Assembly: GCF_029962605.1 (NCBI RefSeq)
Contig: NZ_CP124750.1
Coordinates: forward strand, 2,790,001 to 2,854,000
DNA length: 64,000 bases
Source: Serratia sarumanii
GTDB taxonomy: Bacteria > Pseudomonadota > Gammaproteobacteria > Enterobacterales > Enterobacteriaceae
Direction: 5' to 3'
Made by a program: the position numbers and the translations under genes. Below the pieces are notes generated by a model that was not told the origin of the DNA, did not search any database, and saw only the letters and a program-made list of their open reading frames with translations. Shown in pieces: positions 39,267 through 49,030 of the stretch. How positions within the stretch are numbered: position 1 is the stretch's first letter; every line of letters starts with the position of its first letter.

Positions 39267-40955
39267 CTAGGCGGCATCGGCCGGTTTCGGCGTTTTTAGC
39301 TCATCGCGCAGTTCTCGCCGCAAAATCTTGCCGACGTTCGACTTCGGCAATTCATCGCGGAACTCAACAATTTTAGGCACTTTATACCCGGTCAGGTGCC
39401 GACGGCAATGGGTCAACAGCTCTTCCTTGGTCAGCGAGGCGTCTTTCTTCACCACGCAGATCTTCACCGTCTCGCCGGAGACCTCGCTGGGTACCCCGAT
39501 CGCCGCACATTCCAGCACCTTCGGATGCTGGCTGACCACGTCCTCGATCTCGTTCGGGTAAACGTTGAAACCAGAGACCAGGATCATGTCTTTCTTACGG
39601 TCGACGATGCGCACAAACCCCTGCTCGTCCACGGTCACCACATCACCGGTCGCCAACCAGCCATCTTTCAGCACTTCGTCGGTAGCTTCCGGGCGTTGCC
39701 AATAGCCTAACATAACTTGCGGGCCTTTGACCCACAGTTCGCCCGGTTCTCCCGGCGGCACATCCTGGCCATTGTCGTCCAACAGCCGAATATCCGTCGA
39801 CGGCACCGGCAAACCGATGCTGCCGCTGTAGTGTTTCAGATCGTAAGGGTTGCCGGCCACCAGCGGCGCGCACTCCGTCAGGCCATAGCCTTCCAGCAGG
39901 TGTTTGCCGGTGGTTTTCTCCCACTTCTCGGCCACCGCTTTTTGCACCGACATGCCGCCGCCGACCGAGAAACGCAGCGTGGAGAAGTCGAGTTTGTGGA
40001 ACTCTTCGTTGTTCAGCAACGCGTTGAACAAGGTATTCACCCCGCTCATGGCGGTGAACGGGTATTTGCCCAGCTCCTTCACCAGCCCCGGAATATCGCG
40101 CGGGTTGGTGATCAGCAAATTGCGCCCGCCCAGATCGATAAACAGCAGGCAGTTCACCGTCAGCGCGAAAATGTGGTACAGCGGCAACGCCGTCACCACC
40201 AGTTCCTGCCCTTCACGGAACAGCGGCGAGTAGGCGGCTTTGGCCTGTTCGAGGTTGGCCTGCATGTTGCGGTGCGTCAGCATCGCGCCTTTCGCTACGC
40301 CGGTGGTGCCGCCGGTGTATTGCAGGAAGGCCAAATCGGTATTAATGATGTCCGGCTTTATATATTGCAGACGGCGTCCGCGCTGCAGCGCGCTGCGGAA
40401 TGAAATGGCGTCCGGCAGGTTATATTTAGGCACCAGGCGCTTGATGTACTTGACCACAAAGTTGACCAGCGTGCCTTTGGCGGCCGAAAGCTGATCGCCC
40501 ATGCGCGTGAGGATCACGTGCTTGACCTGAGTGTTGAACACCACTTTTTCCAACGTATGGGCAAAGTTGGAGACGATGACGATGGCGCTGGCGCCGCTGT
40601 CGTTCAACTGGTGTTCCAGCTCGCGCGGGGTATACAGCGGGTTGACGTTAACCACCACCATACCGGCGCGCAGAATGCCGAACAGGGCGATGGGGTATTG
40701 CAACAGGTTAGGCATCATCAGCGCGACGCGGTCGCCCTTCTTCAGGCCCAGTTCATTTTGCAGGTAAGCCGCGAAAGCCCGGCTGCGCTCTTCCAGTTTG
40801 CGGAAGGTCATCACCTCGCCCATGTTGATAAAGGCGGGCTGATCGGCATAGCGCTGCACGGCATGCTCAAACATTTCGATCAACGACGAATAGCGATCGG
40901 CATCAATCTCTGCGGGCACATCTGCCGGATACCGTTTTAACCAGACCTTATCCAA
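39267..40955 (-). CDS. fadD: Long-chain-fatty-acid-CoA ligase
   Basis: FadD activates exogenous long-chain fatty acids to acyl-CoA at the inner membrane, coupled to uptake. I set the start at TTG 40955, behind CAGGAG at 7 bases. This gives 562 residues that align with E. coli FadD (561, also TTG); an ATG 22 codons upstream would add unconserved sequence. The AMP-binding loop is [14 protein letters not shown], then [10 protein letters not shown]. The FACS region is [20 protein letters not shown] FadR-like site lies 73 bases upstream. Confidence 0.97.
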   Translation of the reverse strand: MDKVWLKRYPADVPAEIDADRYSSLIEMFEHAVQRYADQPAFINMGEVMTFRKLEERSRAFAAYLQNELGLKKGDRVALMMPNLLQYPIALFGILRAGMVVVNVNPLYTPRELEHQLNDSGASAIVIVSNFAHTLEKVVFNTQVKHVILTRMGDQLSAAKGTLVNFVVKYIKRLVPKYNLPDAISFRSALQRGRRLQYIKPDIINTDLAFLQYTGGTTGVAKGAMLTHRNMQANLEQAKAAYSPLFREGQELVVTALPLYHIFALTVNCLLFIDLGGRNLLITNPRDIPGLVKELGKYPFTAMSGVNTLFNALLNNEEFHKLDFSTLRFSVGGGMSVQKAVAEKWEKTTGKHLLEGYGLTECAPLVAGNPYDLKHYSGSIGLPVPSTDIRLLDDNGQDVPPGEPGELWVKGPQVMLGYWQRPEATDEVLKDGWLATGDVVTVDEQGFVRIVDRKKDMILVSGFNVYPNEIEDVVSQHPKVLECAAIGVPSEVSGETVKICVVKKDASLTKEELLTHCRRHLTGYKVPKIVEFRDELPKSNVGKILRRELRDELKTPKPADAA

Positions 40956-41027
40956 GGTATTACTCCTGAAATCATTACTAATTATCATCGCAGCCTCAAA
41001 CTCGCAGCCTAACCATAACAATATTTT

Positions 41028-41044
41028 AACTCAGCAGACCAGTG
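41028..41044 (-). promoter_or_regulatory. FadR operator candidate upstream of fadD
   Basis: On the minus strand the 17 bases contain CTGGTCTG and end GAGTT, close to the FadR consensus core CTGGTCNGA. It is 73 bases upstream of the fadD TTG. Several positions deviate, so this is a candidate. Confidence 0.5.
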
Positions 41045-41105
41045 CAGGTTTTAAACATTATTCAGGTTGCGATGTACGTCACTAATTGTCGGATATTCCT
41101 TATCC

Positions 41106-41136
41106 CAAAAAGCAAAAGGGCGGCCTGAGCCGCCCT
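41106..41136 (-). terminator. Rho-independent terminator of yeaY
   Basis: On the minus strand an AGGGCGGC/GCCGCCCT stem with a 4-base loop is followed by TTTGCTTTTT, 28 bases past the yeaY stop. Confidence 0.85.
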
Positions 41137-41163
41137 GTCAAATGTGTTCACATCAAGCGTATG

Positions 41164-41754
41164 CTACTCGGTTACGATGGTTTGCACCTGTGCCGGGCCA
41201 GGATTGTACCAACCATAGCCTGCGCCCCAACCGGGTCCCCACGGGCCACCGCGCCAGCCCCAGGGGCCCATTGGCGCAGGCGGCATCACCACCTGCTGCA
41301 CCAGGTGCCAGCGTTTGAAACCGGTCACGTTCATCGTCACGAAGCGATACGGCGTCATACCGATACGCCCCTCTTTCAGGCCGGTAATGGGGCCGACGAC
41401 GGTCACCAACTGGCCTTTGAAATCAACAGGTTCGAGGAAGCCGTTTACCGTGGCCAGCAAGCGGCCGCGCGACGGTTCACCCAAAATCGGCCGCGCACCG
41501 CTGTCGAGCGGCACCGCCGCGATCTCCAGCACCGTGTGCCCTTGCTCGTTGGCGACGTTTACTACGGTGCCGCCGAAGCGGGCTTCCGCGCCGGTAAACA
41601 GATTAGGTGCATTTTGTACCGAGGAAAGCTGAGTCACCGGCGAAGGGGTGGAACCTTTGATCGCATCCGGTACGGTGACGCACCCGGACAGAACCAGCGC
41701 GCCGCAGGCGACGGCCAGCAGCGACAGCTTTTTACTTGCAGTGCGGATTAACAT
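41164..41754 (-). CDS. yeaY: Slp family outer-membrane lipoprotein YeaY
   Basis: The 196-residue protein has a lipoprotein signal with lipobox LSGC, lipid-modified Cys25. The residue after it is Val, so sorting to the outer membrane is expected. The core matches the Slp family of starvation-linked lipoproteins. The C-terminus is an unusual Gly/Trp/Pro-rich tail ([13 protein letters not shown]). The ATG at 41754 sits behind GGAG; an ATG 22 codons upstream would spoil the signal peptide. It neighbours fadD and tsaB as in E. coli. Confidence 0.93.
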   Translation of the reverse strand: MLIRTASKKLSLLAVACGALVLSGCVTVPDAIKGSTPSPVTQLSSVQNAPNLFTGAEARFGGTVVNVANEQGHTVLEIAAVPLDSGARPILGEPSRGRLLATVNGFLEPVDFKGQLVTVVGPITGLKEGRIGMTPYRFVTMNVTGFKRWHLVQQVVMPPAPMGPWGWRGGPWGPGWGAGYGWYNPGPAQVQTIVTE

Positions 41755-41854
41755 GGTCGCAATCTCCTGAAATGGCTGTAACTTTGACCGCGTTTCATCG
41801 TTCAAGTTGCAGGCTTTCATCGCCCGGCCTCAACAACAGCACAATAGGCCGCGC

Positions 41855-42556
41855 TTACTCGCGGCCCGGCAGTTTTTTCCAGGTGACTTCATTGCGCAGA
41901 TAGGTCGGCTCGGCGTTTTCCACCGCCACCGCCAGCCCCTGTTGCCAGGCGTGCAGCGCCAGCGGCAGCATGTCTTGCGCCTGCGGCAACAGCATCTGCC
42001 CGTCACGCACGCTCAGCGTAGACCCCTTGACCAGATCGGGATAGGTTTGCCAGCCGGTGCCGACATGGGCCCATTCGCCCTGCAGGCGCTGCGCACGCTC
42101 CAGCGCCTGCGCCGGCGACAACACCGCCTCGCCTTCGCTTTCCAACCAGCTACCGTCCGCTTGGCGTTCGAACTGCCCCCAGTAGACTTCACCCATGCGC
42201 GCATCTATCGCCGCCAGCACCCTCTCCGCGCCGCAGACGCGCCAGGCGCCCTGCGCCATGGTTTGCAGCGTGGAAATACCGAGCATCGGCAGATCGGCGC
42301 CCAGCGCCAGGCCCTGAGCGATACCAATGCCGATGCGCACCCCGGTAAAGCTGCCGGGGCCGCGGCCAAAGGCCAGCGCATCGAGCTGGTTGAGCGCCAG
42401 GCCGGATTCCGCCAGCACCTGCTGCACCATAGGTAAAATACGTTGCGTATGCTCGCGTGGGCACAGCTCAAACAGGGCGTGGATTTCGCCTTGATTCCAG
42501 ACGGCGACGGAACAGGCTTCCGTCGCGGTATCGATCGCTAAAATTCGCGTGGACAT
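41855..42556 (-). CDS. tsaB: tRNA threonylcarbamoyladenosine synthesis protein TsaB
   Basis: TsaB pairs with TsaD and TsaE to make the t6A37 modification of ANN-decoding tRNAs. The start [18 protein letters not shown] behind AGAGG gives 233 residues, near the E. coli 231. The ASKHA-fold signature [13 protein letters not shown] (about 65-77) is intact. An in-frame codon 19 residues upstream is not supported by a ribosome-binding site. Confidence 0.96.
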   Translation of the reverse strand: MSTRILAIDTATEACSVAVWNQGEIHALFELCPREHTQRILPMVQQVLAESGLALNQLDALAFGRGPGSFTGVRIGIGIAQGLALGADLPMLGISTLQTMAQGAWRVCGAERVLAAIDARMGEVYWGQFERQADGSWLESEGEAVLSPAQALERAQRLQGEWAHVGTGWQTYPDLVKGSTLSVRDGQMLLPQAQDMLPLALHAWQQGLAVAVENAEPTYLRNEVTWKKLPGRE

Positions 42557-42635
42557 GCCAACCTCTGGCGGGAATAAAACTGGGTTTTTCATACAGGGCG
42601 CGCATTGTAGCACAGCCCCGTAAGCCCTTCATCTT

Positions 42636-44552
42636 TCACGTGGCCGACGTGTCGGCGGCCTGCAGGAAGGCGATCGCCTGCTTCAAATCGCGGGTGCGCG
42701 GCGTAGGCGGCAGGCTATTGAGGAACACCTCGCCGTAGGGCCGCATGACCAGACGGTTATCGCAAATCACCAGCACGCCGCGATCGTCGGTATCACGGAT
42801 CAAACGGCCGACGCCCTGTTTCAGGGTGATGACCGCATCCGGCAGCTGCACGTCATTGAACGGATCGCCGCCGCGCAGGCGGCAATCTTCAATGCGCGCC
42901 TTCAGCAGCGGATCGTCAGGTGAGGTAAACGGCAGTTTATCGATGATGACGCAGGACAGCGCATCGCCGCGCACGTCCACCCCCTCCCAGAAGCTGCTGG
43001 TCGCCACCAGCAGCGCGTTACCGGCGGCGACGAACTGCGCCAGCAGCTGCCCTTTGCTGGTTTCCCCTTGCAACAGCACCGGCAACGTCATCGTGGCGCG
43101 GAACTCTTCCGCCAGCTCGCGCATCATCTGGTGCGAGGTGCATAAAAAGAAGCAGCGGCCGTTGTTGGCTTCAATTAATGGCCGCAGCATGCGCGCCAGC
43201 TGGCGCGCCCCGCCGCGCTGATTCGGCGACGGCAAAAAGCGCGGCACGCACAGCAGCGCCTGCTTGGCATAGTCGAACGGGCTCGGCAACAGCAGCGTTT
43301 TGGCCTTGGTCAGCCCCAGCCGTTCGGTGAAGTGGCCCAACCGATCGTTGACCGACAGCGTGGCCGAGGTAAAGATCCAACTGCCCGGCTTCTCGTCCAG
43401 CATTTCGCGGAACCGATCGGCTACCGTCAGCGGCGTCAGCGCCAGCACGAAATGGCGCGAGTTGCATTCATACCAATAGCTGTAGCCAGGCTCCGTCACC
43501 GCCTTCAGCCGCTTGAGGCGCGCGCGGTACAGCGTGGCGCGCTCAAAGGCGGCGTCCAGCAGCGCCGAACGCCCCAGCGACAGTTTCATCACGTCATAAC
43601 ACAGCTCCAACGCGTCATCGAGCAGCAACAGAGCGCGCTGCACGTTCGGTTCGCCGAGCACGTCACGCAGATTGCCGCGAAAACCCGGCTCGCCCAGATT
43701 CAGACGGAAATCTTGCGTGCTCAGGCTGAGACGGTCGGCGCTTTTTTGCAGTTGAGCGGCGTCGCGCACCTCGGTGCGGTAGGCGATGGTGATGTCCTTC
43801 GCCAGATCCAACAGTTGGCGGCTGGTGAGCTGTTGGCCGAAATACTGGCTGGCGATGTCGGGGATTTGGTGCGCTTCGTCGAAAATCATCACCTCGGCTT
43901 CCGGGATCAGCTCGGCGAAACCGCCCTCTTTCACCACCATATCCGCCAGGAACAGGTGATGGTTTACCACCACCACATCCGCATCCATCGCGCGGCGGCG
44001 TGCCTTGACCACGAAGCAATCCTGATACAGCGGGCAATCGCTGCCCAGGCAGTTGTCATTGGTGCTGGTCACCAATGGCCAGACGAAGCTGTCTTCCGCC
44101 ACTTCGCTGCAGGTGCTGATGTCGCCCTCTTTGGTCTGCGACGACCACTTGCGCAGCTGCACCAGATCGATCAGCGTCTGCCCCGCCAGCTCGCCGCCAG
44201 CCATCGACTGCTGCTCCAACCGCTCGAGACACAGATAATTGGAGCGCCCCTTCAGCAGCGCCAGCTTGCCTTTGTACTTCAACGCCTTGGCGACGGTGGG
44301 CAGATCGCGCGCATACAGCTGATCCTGCAACGCTTTCGAACCGGTAGAGATGATCACTTTGCGATCGGCGCGCAGCGCCGGCGCCAGATAAGCGAAGGTT
44401 TTGCCGGTGCCGGTGCCGGCTTCCACCACCAGCTCCTGCTTGAAATTGATTGCCTCGGTGACGGCTTGCGCCATCTGCCGCTGCGGCTCACGCGGTTTGA
44501 ATCCCTTGATAGCCTGCGCCAATGCGCCGTCTGTTGCAAAATCGTCTGTCAC
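42636..44552 (-). CDS. yoaA: ATP-dependent helicase YoaA (DinG/XPD family)
   Basis: YoaA is an Fe-S cluster superfamily 2 helicase; in E. coli it works with the HolC subunit of polymerase III to tolerate replication blocks. The 638-residue protein has Walker A EAGTGTGKT near 43. Four cluster cysteines lie between about 115 and 180 (NYLCLE, STCSE, DNCLGSDCPLYQDC). The DEAH box is in IFDEAHQ, and QGVGRLIRD is motif VI. It starts with GTG. It is divergent from yoaB. Confidence 0.95.
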   Translation of the reverse strand: MTDDFATDGALAQAIKGFKPREPQRQMAQAVTEAINFKQELVVEAGTGTGKTFAYLAPALRADRKVIISTGSKALQDQLYARDLPTVAKALKYKGKLALLKGRSNYLCLERLEQQSMAGGELAGQTLIDLVQLRKWSSQTKEGDISTCSEVAEDSFVWPLVTSTNDNCLGSDCPLYQDCFVVKARRRAMDADVVVVNHHLFLADMVVKEGGFAELIPEAEVMIFDEAHQIPDIASQYFGQQLTSRQLLDLAKDITIAYRTEVRDAAQLQKSADRLSLSTQDFRLNLGEPGFRGNLRDVLGEPNVQRALLLLDDALELCYDVMKLSLGRSALLDAAFERATLYRARLKRLKAVTEPGYSYWYECNSRHFVLALTPLTVADRFREMLDEKPGSWIFTSATLSVNDRLGHFTERLGLTKAKTLLLPSPFDYAKQALLCVPRFLPSPNQRGGARQLARMLRPLIEANNGRCFFLCTSHQMMRELAEEFRATMTLPVLLQGETSKGQLLAQFVAAGNALLVATSSFWEGVDVRGDALSCVIIDKLPFTSPDDPLLKARIEDCRLRGGDPFNDVQLPDAVITLKQGVGRLIRDTDDRGVLVICDNRLVMRPYGEVFLNSLPPTPRTRDLKQAIAFLQAADTSAT

Positions 44553-44685
44553 GCTGTCTCTCTGCCGGTGTCATTCAGCGGTGATTATGCCAAGCCTGCC
44601 GCCCGGCTACCACCCACTTTATCGCCGCGCTTTTTCATTACCGGCTGTGCTACCCTTAGCGGGACTATGATATGGAGATAAGCAA

Positions 44686-45030
44686 ATGAATATCGAAAGA
44701 ATTGATCCCGATCAGCGCTGGTCCGAAGCCGTGGTGCACAACGAGACCGTTTACTACACCAGCGTGCCGGAGAACCTGGACGACGACGCGACCGCGCAGA
44801 CCGCCAACGCCCTCGCCGCCATCGACGTGCTGCTGGCGCGCGTAGGTTCGGACAAAAGCCGCATTCTGGACGCCACCATCTTCCTGGCCAACAGCGCCGA
44901 CTTCGCCGCGATGAACGCTGCCTGGGACGCCTGGGTGGTCGCCGGCAGCGCGCCGGTGCGCTGCACCGTGCAGGCACAGCTGATGAATCCGAAGTACAAG
45001 GTGGAAATCAAAATCATCGCCGCGCTGTAA
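44686..45030 (+). CDS. yoaB: RidA/YjgF family protein YoaB
   Basis: This is a 114-residue trimer-forming protein of the Rid family; members deaminate reactive enamine or imine intermediates. The conserved Arg of the Rid active site is Arg93, in VRCTVQAQL. TSVPENLDDDATAQTANAL is the family core. GGAGATAAG precedes the ATG. It is divergent from yoaA, as in E. coli. Confidence 0.93.
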   Translation: MNIERIDPDQRWSEAVVHNETVYYTSVPENLDDDATAQTANALAAIDVLLARVGSDKSRILDATIFLANSADFAAMNAAWDAWVVAGSAPVRCTVQAQLMNPKYKVEIKIIAAL

Positions 45031-45045
45031 GCCTGAGCGCAGACG

Positions 45046-45080
45046 AAAAAAAACCGCAGACGGCAACGCCTGCGGTTTTT
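45046..45080. terminator. Bidirectional terminator between yoaB and mdtI
   Basis: An AACCGCAG/CTGCGGTT stem is flanked by A-run and T-run, between convergent genes. Confidence 0.9.
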
Positions 45081-45092
45081 TATTGCCCGTTA

Positions 45093-45422
45093 TCAGGACA
45101 GTTTAAGGATCACCATCCCCATCAGCAGCAGCGCCAGGCCAATCCAGCCTTTGGCGTTCAACCGCTGGCCGAACATGATCCAGCCTGCGGCGATGGTGGC
45201 GGCGATACCGAAACCGCCCCACAGCGCATAAGCGATCGACAGATCGATGCCCTTCACCGCCTGCGCCAGGGCGCTGAACGCGCCGAGCACCGACAGCAGC
45301 GACAACAGCCCCAGCCAAATTTTACGGAAGCCGTCCGACATCTTCAGGAAGATGTTGGCGATGATTTCCAGCACGATCGCCAGCCCCAGGAACCCAATGT
45401 GGTACAACTCAAACTGTTGCAT
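45093..45422 (-). CDS. mdtI: Spermidine export protein MdtI
   Basis: MdtI is one half of the heterodimeric SMR-family exporter MdtJI, which expels excess spermidine. The 109-residue protein has four helices. The membrane-embedded glutamate is in [12 protein letters not shown] (helix 1), and ALWGGFG is the helix 3 signature. It overlaps the end of mdtJ by 14 bases, so the two subunits are translated together. In E. coli mdtJI is located elsewhere, at ydgFE. Confidence 0.95.
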   Translation of the reverse strand: MQQFELYHIGFLGLAIVLEIIANIFLKMSDGFRKIWLGLLSLLSVLGAFSALAQAVKGIDLSIAYALWGGFGIAATIAAGWIMFGQRLNAKGWIGLALLLMGMVILKLS

Positions 45423-45777
45423 GGTTGTTACCTCGCGGGCTGACCTGTTTTCGCTCTTTGCGGGTACCGGATTTCACCAGCATGATGCCGGCGATCAGCG
45501 TAGCCAGGCCCAGCACCTTCAGCGCCGAGATTGGCTCGTCGAACCACAGCACGCTGAACAGGGTAATGAACAGAATACCGATGCCTTCCCACAGCGCATA
45601 GGCCACGCCCAGCGCCACGCGTTTTACCGCTACGGACAGCAACACATAAGACGCGGTGATCATCACGTACATCACGATGTGCCCGATCATGCCGCCATTG
45701 ACGCTGGCGTATTTCATCGACAAGGTGCCGATGATTTCGGTCATGATGGCCAAACCTAAAAAGATCCAATAAATCAT
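45409..45777 (-). CDS. mdtJ: Spermidine export protein MdtJ
   Basis: MdtJ is the partner SMR subunit: 122 residues, four helices, with the helix 1 glutamate in [15 protein letters not shown] and the conserved [10 protein letters not shown] in helix 3. The polar C-terminal extension ([13 protein letters not shown]) is also found in E. coli. A 200-base leader separates it from a small upstream ORF that may regulate it. Confidence 0.95.
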   Translation of the reverse strand: MIYWIFLGLAIMTEIIGTLSMKYASVNGGMIGHIVMYVMITASYVLLSVAVKRVALGVAYALWEGIGILFITLFSVLWFDEPISALKVLGLATLIAGIMLVKSGTRKERKQVSPRGNNHATV

Positions 45778-45977
45778 AATTTTTCTCCCAAACGGCGAAT
45801 AACGCGCGCCAAGGCATATTTATCCCGATTTATCTCGTCAAACGGCGCATTGCGGCGCGCAAGACGCAGAGATCCCTGGGGATAAACTGACCCAAACGCA
45901 AAAAAGAATGTTTGCCCGGCTGAACGGTAGAGCGAAGGCGAAAGCCCGCTACCGGCACCGGTTAAGGGAGAAAGACG

Positions 45978-46076
45978 CTATAGCTCGCTGCACCAGTGAT
46001 GCTCACTGGCAAGGATCGCAGACAGGAAGAGTTGGCACGTAGAGGTTCTGAGGGTAATTCCGTTAATAGTCATCAT
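45978..46076 (-). CDS. 32-codon leader ORF upstream of mdtJI, MdtU-like candidate
   Basis: An ATG-ATG start opens a 32-codon frame ending in TAG, 200 bases before mdtJ. The peptide is MMTINGITLRTS, then CQLFLSAIL and the unusual tail HHWCSEL, with two cysteines and a Trp. In E. coli mdtJI has a short upstream ORF (mdtU) whose translation links expression to spermidine; position and size fit. The residue match to MdtU cannot be checked here. An AGAG ribosome-binding site is weak. Confidence 0.5.
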   Translation of the reverse strand: MMTINGITLRTSTCQLFLSAILASEHHWCSEL

Positions 46077-46249
46077 AATCGTTCTCTATTATCAGCCGCA
46101 CACCGTGCGATTTGCCCAATATCCTCATGAAAGTAAAATTTTCGACTGAGATATTTTTACCACAGCCAAAATAAGAAAGCAAACTGCCGTTTTCATAAAA
46201 ATCGAAAAAAAACGGGTTAAAAATAAGAACGTTAATCACGATAAAAATT

Positions 46250-46276
46250 AAAAAAAGCTCAACGGAGCGTTGAGCC
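46250..46276 (-). terminator. Rho-independent terminator of eda
   Basis: On the minus strand a GCTCAACG/CGTTGAGC stem with a CTC loop is followed by seven T, 53 bases past the eda stop. Confidence 0.93.
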
Positions 46277-46328
46277 TTGCGATATTCGCGGGCGCGCAAA
46301 TAAGCGCCAATCCCAGGCGCGGCGCGGG

Positions 46329-46970
46329 TTACAACGCGGCCCCGCTGACGGCGCTGCGCGCCAGTTCAGTGATGCGCGCGTAGTCGCCGCTTTCGAGCGC
46401 GTCCGCCGGCACCAGCCAGGAACCACCGATGCAAAGTACGCTGTTCAGCGCCAGATAATCGCGGTAGTTGTTCGGCGTAATGCCGCCGGTCGGGCAAAAA
46501 CGCACCTGCGGGAACGGGCCGCCGATCGCCTGCAGTGCCTTCACGCCGCCGTTGGCTTCCGCCGGGAAGAATTTGAACTCGCGCAGGCCGTGATCCATGC
46601 CCTGCATCAGCTCGGAAACGGTGCTGATGCCCGGGATGAGCGGGATTGGCCCCGCCGTCGCCGCCTGCAGCAAGGCTTCGGTCAGCCCCGGGCTGATGGC
46701 GAACTGCGCTCCCGCCTCGGTCACCTCCCGCAGCTGCTGCGGATTGATCACCGTACCGGCGCCGATGATGGCCTCCGGCACCTCTTTGGCGATAGCGCGG
46801 ATCGCCTCCAGCCCGCAGGCGGTGCGCAGCGTCACCTCCAATACCCGCACGCCGCCGGCAACCAGCGCTTTCGCCAGCGGCACCGCCTGCTCCAGCTTGT
46901 TGATCACGATAACAGGCACCACCGGCCCTGCCGTCAGGATCTGCTCGGCGCTGGTTTTCCAGTTTTTCAT
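46329..46970 (-). CDS. eda: KDPG/KHG aldolase
   Basis: Eda cleaves 2-keto-3-deoxy-6-phosphogluconate to pyruvate and glyceraldehyde-3-phosphate. The start [10 protein letters not shown] behind GGAG gives 213 residues, as in E. coli. The Schiff-base lysine is Lys133 ([11 protein letters not shown]), and Glu45 is the general acid/base. edd, which lies between zwf and eda in E. coli, is missing. zwf ends with its own terminator, so eda needs a separate promoter. Confidence 0.97.
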   Translation of the reverse strand: MKNWKTSAEQILTAGPVVPVIVINKLEQAVPLAKALVAGGVRVLEVTLRTACGLEAIRAIAKEVPEAIIGAGTVINPQQLREVTEAGAQFAISPGLTEALLQAATAGPIPLIPGISTVSELMQGMDHGLREFKFFPAEANGGVKALQAIGGPFPQVRFCPTGGITPNNYRDYLALNSVLCIGGSWLVPADALESGDYARITELARSAVSGAAL

Positions 46971-47087
46971 CGTTATTTCTCCATTACTCGCGGTTAACAA
47001 TGGCACGCCCCTGCCACAGGGCTCCGCGCAAATGCGCGGACGTCCGGCCGTACCGTAAGTGATGTGGCCCACGCGCAGATCGCAGGC

Positions 47088-47116
47088 AAAAAAAAGCCGG
47101 CAGACAGGCTGCCGGC
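47088..47116 (-). terminator. Rho-independent terminator of zwf
   Basis: On the minus strand a GCCGGCAG/CTGCCGGC stem with a 5-base loop is followed by eight T, directly after the zwf stop. Confidence 0.93.
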
Positions 47117-47124
47117 ATTGCGCA

Positions 47125-48600
47125 TTACTCGAACTCGTTCCAGGAACGGCCGTCGCGGGTGATCATCGCCACCGAGGCCACCGGCCCCCAGGTGCCCGCC
47201 TGATAAGGCTTCGGCGCCTCGTTGTCGGCTTTCCATGCGTCCATGATGGAGTCGACCCACTTCCAGGCCTCTTCCACTTCATCGCGGCGCACAAACAGCG
47301 CCTGAATGCCGCGCATGGTCTCCAGCAGCAGGCGCTCGTAGGCGTCCGCCACGTGCTCCTGGTTGAAGGTTTCCGAGAAGCTCAGATCCAGCTTGGTGGT
47401 CTGCAGACGGTGCTTGTGATCCAGCCCCGGCACCTTGTTCAGCACCTGAATTTCGATGCCTTCGTCCGGCTGCAGGCGGATGGTCAGCTTGTTCTGCGGC
47501 AGCTGTTGGTAAGAGTCGCTGAACAGGTTAAGCGGTGGGTTTTTGAAGTACACCACCACTTCCGAGCATTTGGTCGGCAGACGTTTACCGGTACGCAGGT
47601 AGAACGGCACCCCGGCCCACTGCCAGTTGTCGATATCCACGCGGATGGAGACGAAAGTTTCGGTGCTGCTGCTCTTGTTCGCCCCTTCCTCTTCCAGATA
47701 ACCCGGCACTTTCTTGCCCTGGACGAAACCGGCGGTGTACTGACCGCGCACGGTGGTTTCCCGTACATTGGTCTGATCGATACGGCGCAGCGAACGCAGT
47801 ACCTTCACCTTCTCGTCGCGGATACGGTCAGTGGTCAGATCCGCCGGCGGCGACATGGCGATCATGGTCAGGATCTGCAGCAGGTGGTTCTGGATCATGT
47901 CGCGCATCTGGCCGGCCTGGTCGAAGTAACCCCAACGCCCTTCGATGCCCACCTCTTCCGCCACGGTGATCTGCACCGAATCGATGGTGCGGTTATCCCA
48001 GTTGGATGCGAACAGCGAGTTGGCGAAACGCAGCGCCAACAGGTTCAGCACCGTCTCTTTACCGAGATAGTGGTCGATACGGTAAACCTGGGATTCGTTG
48101 AAGTACTCCGCCACCTGGTCGTTGATCACGCGGGAAGACGCCAGATCGGTGCCCAGCGGCTTCTCCATCACCACGCGCGCCGGCTCATGGTTCAGTTTGG
48201 CTTCGCCCAACCCTTTGCAGATGGCGCCGAAGGTGCTTGGCGGCATGGCGAAGTAGTTGATGGTGGTGCGGTGTTTCTGATCCAGCATTTTACCCAATTT
48301 GGTAAAGTTCTTGCTGTCGTTGACGTCCAGATTGCAGAAGTCCAGGCGTGCGCTCAGCGTGGCCCAGAGTTCATCATCCAGTTTTTCCTTCATGAAGGTG
48401 CCAAGCGCTTCCTTGACCACTTCGGTATAGGCTTTTTTATCCCACTCCGCGCGGCCGACGCCGATGATCCGCGTTTCCGGGTGGATGTGTCCGGCTTTCT
48501 CTAACTGGTACAGGGAAGGCAGCAGCTTACGGCGCGCCAAATCACCTTTCGCGCCGAAAATAACCAGGTCACACGCCTGGGCTGTAGAGGTTACCGCCAT
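47125..48600 (-). CDS. zwf: Glucose-6-phosphate dehydrogenase
   Basis: Zwf is the first enzyme of the oxidative pentose phosphate pathway and yields NADPH. The start [10 protein letters not shown], 6 bases after GAGGAG, gives 491 residues as in E. coli; an ATG two codons upstream touches the ribosome-binding site. The NADP fold is [12 protein letters not shown], and the substrate-site motif RIDHYLGKE contains the catalytic His region. It is divergent from hexR, with a HexR-type box just upstream. Confidence 0.98.
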   Translation of the reverse strand: MAVTSTAQACDLVIFGAKGDLARRKLLPSLYQLEKAGHIHPETRIIGVGRAEWDKKAYTEVVKEALGTFMKEKLDDELWATLSARLDFCNLDVNDSKNFTKLGKMLDQKHRTTINYFAMPPSTFGAICKGLGEAKLNHEPARVVMEKPLGTDLASSRVINDQVAEYFNESQVYRIDHYLGKETVLNLLALRFANSLFASNWDNRTIDSVQITVAEEVGIEGRWGYFDQAGQMRDMIQNHLLQILTMIAMSPPADLTTDRIRDEKVKVLRSLRRIDQTNVRETTVRGQYTAGFVQGKKVPGYLEEEGANKSSSTETFVSIRVDIDNWQWAGVPFYLRTGKRLPTKCSEVVVYFKNPPLNLFSDSYQQLPQNKLTIRLQPDEGIEIQVLNKVPGLDHKHRLQTTKLDLSFSETFNQEHVADAYERLLLETMRGIQALFVRRDEVEEAWKWVDSIMDAWKADNEAPKPYQAGTWGPVASVAMITRDGRSWNEFE

Positions 48601-49030
48601 GTTCATCTCCTCGTTGCAGGATATTTGTAATTTTCTTACATTACTAATGTACTCTGTTTGACTACGGCCAGCAAACCCAGCGCAGAAGCAGAAAAAAAGA
48701 CCTCAATATTCCAGTGGAAAGCGCCAATGTGCGCCAGCGCCCCAGTCCCGGGCAAAACTGTAATTTTTCGTCTTTTTTGACGCTCTGTTACCATTATGAA
48801 AGTTAGACACAGGTCATATTCTGGTGAAAAAAGCCTGCATACGCCCTGTCGAGACTGCCAACGGTTACCAGCACGTAGTATATTTTCACTAAACCGGCAT
48901 TGATTTCTCCTTTGTTTGAAATCGTCATACCCTATCGATTCCAGGTTACAGCCGCTCGTTTGGCGTCTGCTTGCACGGCAAACACGGGCGAGATTCGACG
49001 CTGTTGCTTGAAAGCCACAGGGATAAAACC
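48601..49030. other. Divergent zwf-hexR control region
   Basis: These 430 bases hold the HexR-type box at 48626-48640 and otherwise AT-rich promoter sequence. I could not fix SoxS/MarA sites, although zwf has one in E. coli. No gene was seen. Confidence 0.5.
48626..48640. promoter_or_regulatory. HexR box upstream of zwf
   Basis: TGTAA-TTTTC-TTACA matches the 15-base HexR consensus TGTAAT-N3-ATTACA at all half-site positions. It is 26 bases upstream of the zwf ATG, where HexR would repress until KDPG relieves it. Confidence 0.75.

Noticed and set aside
44545..44575. Possible LexA site at the yoaA start
   Set aside because: Only one half-site (CTGT) is present and the second arm does not match ACAG.
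46063..46299. 78-codon AT-rich minus-strand frame after eda
   Set aside because: The TTG start lies upstream of the eda terminator and the frame reads through the hairpin and T-run. There is no ribosome-binding site. The downstream hydrophobic part could be a gene, but no start supports it.
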